The notes under the pieces were generated by a model. That model ran no database searches. It worked only from the letters and a program-made list of their open reading frames with translations, and was not told the DNA's origin. A stretch of 6,770 bases of DNA from Phycisphaerales bacterium. Lineage in GTDB: Bacteria; Planctomycetota; Phycisphaerae; Phycisphaerales; UBA1924. The stretch is taken from assembly GCA_020054055.1 (NCBI GenBank), contig JAGVLZ010000115.1, positions 1 to 6,770 of the forward strand, read 5' to 3'. This document shows positions 1 through 3,827 of the stretch, in pieces. How positions within the stretch are numbered: the first letter of the stretch is position 1; each line of letters begins with the position of its first letter. The translations under genes were made by a program, and so were the position numbers.

Positions 1-695
1 AGCGGGCGCGGGCTCGGCTCGCGCGATGGGCTCGTCGAGGACCCCGCGCGAGTGCCATCCGCAACCGCCGCTTGCGCACGCAAAAGGCTTCGACTGATCC
101 AGATCGCGGGCGTCAGCACCGCCGCCGAGACGGGGATCAGGTGCAGCGCCCCAGCGGTCTGCGCAAGAACCGTTGGAAGCGTGTTGCCGGCGATCGCCCC
201 CAGCGTCCCCCCCACCGCGATCGCGGCGAAGAGCCTCTTGGCCTGCTCGGAGGAGAAGATGTCCGCCATCAGTCCCCAGAAGAGCGTCACGGCGAACAGG
301 TTGAACACGCTCAGCCAGACGTAAAAGATGTAGCGCACCTCCGCGCTCTCCGCCGTGGACGGCCACATCAGCACGCCGTAGAACACGAGCATGTTCGCCG
401 CGAAAAACAGGTACGTCGCGGGCACGAAGACTCGCCTCGGCACGCGCGACGCGAGAAACGCAAACGTCGGGGCCGCGACCAGCATCGCCAGCACGGTGCA
501 GGTCCAGAGCCACGGCAACTTGTCGAGGTCGCCCCGGATGCCGAAGGTGTCCCGGATCGGGCGAAGGAGGTTGTACGAAAAGAGAACCAGAAAGAAATAC
601 ACCGCCGACAGCACCAACGGCCTGCCTTCGCCCGGCTCGAGCAACACAAGTCGCGCGACGACTCGCTGAAACCGGCTTCGCGCGGCGTTGGGCAC
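1..695 (-). CDS. MFS-type transporter, NTP/NDP-exchange-like, N-terminal half (3' end outside window)
   Basis: Integral inner-membrane transporter of the major facilitator type; the substrate cannot be read from the sequence. Reading leftwards gives 231 codons with no stop before the window edge. Hydrophobic segments lie at about residues 27-45, 63-82, 89-110, 122-142, 153-172 and 183-205, that is six membrane helices, followed by a polar Ser/Pro/Arg linker (about 206-231) like the central loop between the two MFS halves. The motifs YFFLVLFSYNLLRPIRDTFG, FYVWLSVFNLFAV and EQAKRLFAAIAVGGTLGAIAG-like text resemble bacterial MFS proteins often labelled NTP/NDP exchange transporters; that sub-assignment is inference from recalled motifs. 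No ATG exists near the N-terminus. I chose GTG at 695 because it leaves a short cytoplasmic leader before helix 1; no Shine-Dalgarno precedes it, and a TTG at 764 is the alternative. It is divergent from the SDR gene. Confidence 0.8.
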   Translation of the reverse strand, partial: MPNAARSRFQRVVARLVLLEPGEGRPLVLSAVYFFLVLFSYNLLRPIRDTFGIRGDLDKLPWLWTCTVLAMLVAAPTFAFLASRVPRRVFVPATYLFFAANMLVFYGVLMWPSTAESAEVRYIFYVWLSVFNLFAVTLFWGLMADIFSSEQAKRLFAAIAVGGTLGAIAGNTLPTVLAQTAGALHLIPVSAAVLTPAIWISRSLLRAQAAVADGTRAGSSTSPSREPSPRP

Positions 696-723
696 GGGGG
701 AGTTGTAGCGGAAGCGCGCCGCG

Positions 724-741
724 CGGCTGCGATAGCAGCCG
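724..741. repeat. 7-bp inverted repeat with GATA loop in divergent intergenic region
   Basis: CGGCTGC (724-730) and GCAGCCG (735-741) are perfect reverse complements separated by GATA. The hairpin lies about 30 bases upstream of the proposed GTG start of the leftward transporter and about 110 bases upstream of the rightward SDR. It could be an operator or a 5'-leader structure for the transporter, or chance in GC-rich DNA. If the transporter starts at TTG 764 instead, the hairpin is coding. Confidence 0.4.
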
Positions 742-798
742 GGATTCGAGGCGGAATCGTGCAACCCGCGCCGAAGGGCCTCGGTAAGCGGTTGATTC

Positions 799-826
799 CC
801 CCGCGCGGAGGGTGCGCCCCGCGCGG
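799..826. repeat. Doubled GC-rich palindrome upstream of the SDR gene
   Basis: The 10-mer CCCCGCGCGG occurs at 799-808 and again at 817-826. Its core CCGCGCGG is self-complementary, so each copy is a palindrome and the two can also pair with each other around a 10-base loop. The second copy ends 14 bases before the Shine-Dalgarno of the SDR, so in RNA it would be a strong leader hairpin. No good -35/-10 pair was found in 696-850, so whether it acts in DNA or RNA is unknown. Confidence 0.35.
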
Positions 827-840
827 TACCGTCCCCGCAG

Positions 841-846
841 AAGGAG
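841..846 (+). promoter_or_regulatory. Ribosome binding site of the SDR gene (decides start)
   Basis: AAGGAG lies 4 bases before ATG 851 and 7 bases before ATG 854. The spacing favours 854. Either start removes the upstream in-frame codons from ATG 812, which have no Shine-Dalgarno and would put an Arg-rich stretch before the Tat signal. Confidence 0.75.
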
Positions 847-853
847 AACGATG

Positions 854-2047
854 ATGACCACCACTCGCCGCGATTTCGTCCGCTACTCGATGGCCGCCGG
901 AGCCGTGATGGCTCTCGGATCGGTCCGGGGCGCGCACGCGGCGGATGAGAAGGCGGCCCCCGCCGGCAGGGGACTGAAGATCCTCATCCTCGGCGGGACG
1001 GGTTTCCTCGGGCCCGCGGTCGTCGAGGCCGCCAAGGCTCGGGGCCACACGCTCACCCTCTTCAATCGAGGCCGCACAGAAAAACGCCGCGAAGAACTCT
1101 ACGGCGAACCCATCTTCCCCGACATCGAAACGATCCACGGCAACCGCGACCCGGACAAGCACGCGATCGAAGACGACACCACCTCGCCCAAGGGGCTCGT
1201 CGGGCTCGAAGGGGACCGGAAGTGGGACGCCGTGGTGGACACCTCGGGCTACTACCCCCGCATCGTCGGCGCGTCGGCCAACCTGCTGAAGAACCGCGTC
1301 AGGCACTACACCTTCATCTCCTCCGTCTCCGTCTACAAGGACAACAGCACCCCAGGCGGCGATGAAACGCGCGAAGTCGGAACCATCCCCGACACGAACG
1401 TCGAGACCATGGGAGCGGACTACTCGAACTACGGCCCGCTCAAGGCGCTCTGCGAGCAGGCAGCCGAAGCCGCGATGCCCGGGCGTGTCGCAAACATCCG
1501 CCCCGGCTACATCGTCGGACGATGGGACACCTCTGATCGATTCACTTACTGGCCCGTGCGCATCGACCGAGGCGGCGAGGTGCTCGCCCCCGGAACGCCC
1601 GACGATCCGATCCAGATCATCGACGTGCGCGACCTCGGCGAATGGATCGTCCATTGCATCGAGAAAAACGTCACGGGCGTATTCAACGCGCTCGGGCCGA
1701 AGGGGTCGCTGAAATGGGGCGATGTTCTGGCCGCGTGCCAGGCGGTCGCGGCCAATCCATCCACGCTCACATGGACCGATCAGAAGTTCCTCTCGGAGAC
1801 CGATCTGCCCCCCGGCGCGCTCCCCATCTGGACCCCGCCGGAGGGCGAGATGGCCGGCTTCCACAAGTGGAACTGCGACAAGGCGGTCGCCGCGGGCCTG
1901 AAGTTCCGCGGTGTGAAGGACACCGTCGCGGACACGCTCGCATGGTGGAAGAGCCTGCCCGAATCGCGCCAAAATGGAAAGATGCGCGCGGGGATCAACG
2001 CCGACCAGGAATCGAAGGTGCTCGCGGCGTGGAAAGAGAAGAAGTAG
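854..2047 (+). CDS. Tat-exported NAD(P)-dependent epimerase/dehydratase-like SDR
   Basis: Predicted extended short-chain dehydrogenase/reductase of 397 residues; the reaction is unknown. Residues 1-30 form a twin-arginine signal: TTRRDF at 2-7, an Ala-rich hydrophobic stretch, and an AHA-A cleavage site near 27-30. The mature part starts with a beta strand and the nucleotide-binding motif G47-G-T-G50-F-L-G53. Next come the ISSVSVY strand (155-161), the catalytic Y193-G-P-L-K197 (YxxxK) and RPGYIVG (216-222), typical of the NAD-dependent epimerase family. A long acidic insertion follows the NRGR segment (about 71-110), and the C-terminus (about 340-397) is Lys/Trp-rich. Tat export suits a protein that folds around its dinucleotide in the cytoplasm before crossing the membrane. 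The gene stands alone: divergent from the transporter on the left, and 167 bases before trxA, which appears to have its own promoter. It could equally act on sugars or as an NADP-bound oxidoreductase. Confidence 0.88.
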   Translation: MTTTRRDFVRYSMAAGAVMALGSVRGAHAADEKAAPAGRGLKILILGGTGFLGPAVVEAAKARGHTLTLFNRGRTEKRREELYGEPIFPDIETIHGNRDPDKHAIEDDTTSPKGLVGLEGDRKWDAVVDTSGYYPRIVGASANLLKNRVRHYTFISSVSVYKDNSTPGGDETREVGTIPDTNVETMGADYSNYGPLKALCEQAAEAAMPGRVANIRPGYIVGRWDTSDRFTYWPVRIDRGGEVLAPGTPDDPIQIIDVRDLGEWIVHCIEKNVTGVFNALGPKGSLKWGDVLAACQAVAANPSTLTWTDQKFLSETDLPPGALPIWTPPEGEMAGFHKWNCDKAVAAGLKFRGVKDTVADTLAWWKSLPESRQNGKMRAGINADQESKVLAAWKEKK

Positions 2048-2061
2048 CGCGCATTCGCGCT
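2046..2061 (+). terminator. Possible weak terminator hairpin at the SDR stop
   Basis: AGCGCG (2046-2051) and CGCGCT (2056-2061) form a perfect 6-bp stem with a CATT loop, overlapping the TAG stop. There is no T-run after it, so at best it is a weak terminator or an mRNA 3'-end structure. Confidence 0.25.
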
Positions 2062-2145
2062 CACACCTGCTCGATTCTCCGCGGACGCGCGCATCGGAAT
2101 CAATCCGCGTGCTATTCCTTTCGTAATTCAGCGGGGCGCGGGGAG

Positions 2146-2154
2146 TGCTAGAAT
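2146..2154 (+). promoter_or_regulatory. Candidate extended -10 promoter of trxA
   Basis: TGC-TAGAAT matches an extended -10 element (TGn plus a TATAAT-like hexamer at 2149-2154), about 60 bases before the trxA start. No good -35 lies 16-18 bases upstream; the best local sequence is the AT-rich ATTCCTTTCGTAATTCA at 2114-2130, in a region otherwise very rich in G and C. The extended -10 could compensate. It implies that trxA is transcribed separately from the SDR. Confidence 0.4.
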
Positions 2155-2200
2155 CCGGCGATCGGCGGCGGCCCACGGTTGGCCGCGCACGGATCGGCCC

Positions 2201-2208
2201 GGAAGGAG
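2201..2208 (+). promoter_or_regulatory. Ribosome binding site of trxA (decides start)
   Basis: GGAAGGAG ends 6 bases before ATG 2215, near-ideal spacing. It rules out the in-frame upstream TTG at 2179, whose 12 extra codons would contain this site and match no thioredoxin N-terminus. Confidence 0.85.
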
Positions 2209-2214
2209 TCACGA

Positions 2215-2547
2215 ATGGCAGGCGCAAACGTTGTCGAGTTCACCGACGCAAACTTCAAGACCGAGGTCATTGCCTCGAATCAGCCCGTCCTCGTTGATTT
2301 CTGGGCCGAGTGGTGCATGCCGTGCCGCATGCTCACCCCCACGATCGAGAAAATCGCCGGCGAGTTCACCGGCAAGGTGAAGGTCGGCAAGGTCGATACC
2401 GACAAGAACCGCGTCATCAGCGTCGAGTACAAGATCACCGCCATCCCCACCGTCATCATCTTCAAGGGCGGACAGGTCGCCAAGAAAATCATCGGCCTCA
2501 CCAACGAGGGGGCCCTCCGCGATGCGCTCAACGAGGCGCTGAAGTAA
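2215..2547 (+). CDS. trxA: Thioredoxin with CMPC active site
   Basis: Small cytoplasmic dithiol-disulfide oxidoreductase, reduced by thioredoxin reductase and donating electrons to enzymes such as ribonucleotide or methionine sulfoxide reductases (family knowledge). Its 110 residues are the usual thioredoxin length and carry no signal peptide or membrane segment. Visible landmarks are the buried Asp in V-D28-F-W, the active site W33-C34-M-P-C37-R, the cis-proline I-P79-T and the C-terminal GGQ...G turn (86-94). All fold-critical positions are present, so this is a functional thioredoxin. The oddity is Met instead of Gly in the classical W-C-G-P-C, a position known to tune redox potential. Start ATG 2215 is fixed by a strong Shine-Dalgarno. 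Its last 20 bases overlap, tail to tail, the 3' end of lgt on the other strand. A dedicated promoter lies upstream; there is no reductase gene in the window. Confidence 0.95.
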   Translation: MAGANVVEFTDANFKTEVIASNQPVLVDFWAEWCMPCRMLTPTIEKIAGEFTGKVKVGKVDTDKNRVISVEYKITAIPTVIIFKGGQVAKKIIGLTNEGALRDALNEALK

Positions 2548-3568
2548 TCCCGGCCCAGCCGCCCATCGGCGGCTGCTTCGATCGCCGCGCGATCCACAGG
2601 ATCAGCCCGGTCCCGACCACCACCATCAGCGCGCTGAGCCACTGCCCGCGCGACAGGCCGATGAAGCGCTTGACGCCGAGGTGCGCGTCGGGAAGGCGGA
2701 TCAACTCCGTGGCGATTCGGCCCACCCCGTAGACGATGAAAAAACACGCGGTGGTCACCCCCGGCCTGCGCGGACGCGCGAACACGAGCCACAGCACCGC
2801 CCCCACCAGCACCCCCTCCGCCACCGCCTGATACAACTGCGAAGGATGACGCGCGCTGATGAGCGGCTCCAGATCGCGCGCGATCCGCGCATCGCCCGAC
2901 TGCACCGCCTCGACCAACCGATGCATCGCCATCCAGTTGTCGTCCCCCTCGCGCGCGACGCTCGTCGCCAGTTCCGCAAGACGGAGCGATTGATCCGTGT
3001 CGAGCGCGGGGGCGTGACCCTCCGTGAGTTCCTGCGGAAACTTCACGGCCCACCACGGCGCTGGCCGGCCGGGCGCGGAGACGATCTTGCCCAGGAGTTC
3101 GCCGTTGACGAAGTTGGCGATGCGCCCGAAGAGGATTCCCACCGGCGCGACGAGCGCCAGGCAATCCATGACATGCAGCCCCGGGAGGCGATGCCTGCGC
3201 GCGAACCAGAGGCAGGCGAGCGCGATGCCCATCATCCCGCCGTGGCTCGCCATGCCCCCTTCGGTGAGGGCAAAGACACCCCAGAATGGGAACTCGGATC
3301 GAAAATCGGTGAAGAGCGCGGGGCGGTAGAGGAGGCAATACCCGAGCCGCCCGCCGATGAGCGTGCCAAGAACGACGGCGAAGATGAGGTCCGCAACGTA
3401 TTGAGTCTTGACGAGGATCAGGCCGCGCCGCGCCAGCGCTTTGAGGATCCCCCACGCGGCGATGAAGCCCGCGACGTAGGACAGGCCGTACCAGCGCACA
3501 CCGAAGGTGTCGGTCAGTTGCAGCGCGTAGGGGTCCCAGTTGTGCATCCATGCGGCGAGCGTGGGCAT
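2528..3568 (-). CDS. lgt: Phosphatidylglycerol-prolipoprotein diacylglyceryl transferase
   Basis: Inner-membrane enzyme that transfers the diacylglyceryl group of phosphatidylglycerol to the lipobox cysteine of prolipoproteins, the first step of lipoprotein maturation. The 346-residue protein has several hydrophobic helices (for example about 27-47, 58-80, 110-123, 132-150, 247-264, 272-290 and 311-327). Family landmarks are S-H109-G-G, the Lgt signature GRIANFVNGELLG (148-160), RHPSQLYQA (240-248), YGVGRIATELIR (280-291) and SRGQWLSALM (306-315). By motif alignment, H109, R149, Y280 and R284 match the E. coli essential residues H103, R143, Y235 and R239. It is longer than E. coli Lgt (about 291 residues), mainly because of a polar insertion at about 163-238. 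ATG 3568 has no Shine-Dalgarno; ATG 3547 (residue 8) is an alternative, also without one. A TACCAT hexamer ends 6 bases before ATG 3568, compatible with a leaderless transcript (speculative). The 3' end overlaps trxA by 20 bp. Confidence 0.96.
   Translation of the reverse strand: MPTLAAWMHNWDPYALQLTDTFGVRWYGLSYVAGFIAAWGILKALARRGLILVKTQYVADLIFAVVLGTLIGGRLGYCLLYRPALFTDFRSEFPFWGVFALTEGGMASHGGMMGIALACLWFARRHRLPGLHVMDCLALVAPVGILFGRIANFVNGELLGKIVSAPGRPAPWWAVKFPQELTEGHAPALDTDQSLRLAELATSVAREGDDNWMAMHRLVEAVQSGDARIARDLEPLISARHPSQLYQAVAEGVLVGAVLWLVFARPRRPGVTTACFFIVYGVGRIATELIRLPDAHLGVKRFIGLSRGQWLSALMVVVGTGLILWIARRSKQPPMGGWAGITSAPR
2556..2575 (+). terminator. Hairpin after trxA, inside the lgt 3' coding end
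   Basis: CAGCCGCC (2556-2563) and GGCGGCTG (2568-2575) form a perfect 8-bp stem with a CATC loop, 8 bases after the trxA stop. No T-run follows (CTTCGATCG), so it may be a weak or Rho-aided terminator or an RNA 3'-end stabiliser. On the other strand it encodes lgt residues of the Lys-Gln-Pro-Pro-Met-Gly-Gly tail, so one sequence serves both roles if it is real. Confidence 0.4.
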
Positions 3569-3605
3569 GACGGGATGGTACGGGCAATCGCGGCCCCGCC
3601 TGCGT

Positions 3606-3679
3606 CATGTGCCGCCGATTCACGTTCCGATGGGTATCGGTGCATGTGCCACCGATTCCCGTTCCTACGGGAATCGGTG
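3606..3679. repeat. Two tandem 37-bp hairpin repeats (REP-like)
   Basis: Unit A (3606-3642) and unit B (3643-3679) abut exactly and match at 32 of 37 positions; both begin CATGTGCC and end ATCGGTG. Unit B contains a perfect 13-bp inverted repeat, CACCGATTCCCGT (3650-3662) and ACGGGAATCGGTG (3667-3679), with loop TCCT. Unit A keeps the outer CCGAT/ATCGG pairing with mismatches inside. They lie 38 bases upstream of the lgt start, outside any convincing gene. The form resembles bacterial REP/REPIN-type intergenic palindromes; a genome-wide family is inference from one locus. Confidence 0.75.
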
Positions 3680-3695
3680 CCGGACGCGCGGGGAG

Positions 3696-3729
3696 CACCG
3701 ATCCGCCGAAGACGGCGAGTCGGTGGCAC
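3696..3729. repeat. Third copy of the hairpin repeat, inverted
   Basis: CACCGATCCGCCG (3696-3708) and CGGCGAGTCGGTG (3713-3725) form a 13-bp arm pair with two mismatches around loop AAGA, followed by GCAC. Read on the minus strand it begins GTGCCACCGA and ends GATCGGTGC with central TCTT, matching unit B (GTGCCACCGA ... AATCGGTGC, central TCCT). It is therefore a diverged copy in opposite orientation, 16 bases from unit B. Confidence 0.6.
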
Positions 3730-3775
3730 GACAAAGGGGTCTTTGCACCAGTACGGATCAAGGCGAGAATGGAAA

Positions 3776-3802
3776 GGCCCGGAAGATCGACTCCTCCGGG
3801 CC
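3776..3802 (-). terminator. Intrinsic terminator of the dockerin-protein gene
   Basis: On the minus strand GGCCCGGA pairs perfectly with TCCGGGCC. Three more inner pairs (one of them G-U) leave a 5-base loop GTCGA, so the stem is about 11 bp, followed by TTTCCATTCT. It starts 25 bases after the stop at 3828. The GC-rich stem and moderately T-rich tail fit Rho-independent termination of the leftward transcription unit. Confidence 0.65.
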
Positions 3803-3827
3803 GTGGTTTCGATTGTCTGAGGGGTTC

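Noticed and set aside
72..854. Open frame of 260 codons on the plus strand at the left end
   Set aside because: Very Arg/His/Glu-rich, antisense to the membrane protein on the minus strand whose six helices and family motifs are clear.
368..2227. Open frame of 619 codons on the minus strand covering the SDR gene
   Set aside because: Antisense to a clear Tat/SDR gene and to the true transporter frame; its product is Arg/Gly/Asp-rich without domain motifs, as expected for a shadow frame in GC-rich DNA.
3606..3729. CRISPR array
   Set aside because: Units are abutting or inverted with no spacers, only three copies, and no cas genes.
3606..3729. Inverted repeats of an insertion sequence or attachment site
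   Set aside because: No transposase or integrase, no flanking target duplication, and the repeats are self-contained hairpins.
3732..3745. CAAAG-GGGT-CTTTG small hairpin as a terminator
   Set aside because: Only a 5-bp stem and no T-run; probably incidental beside the third repeat.
2280..3761. Open frame of 493 codons on the minus strand across trxA and lgt
   Set aside because: Out-of-frame shadow of lgt; Arg/Pro/His-rich low-complexity text with no family signature.
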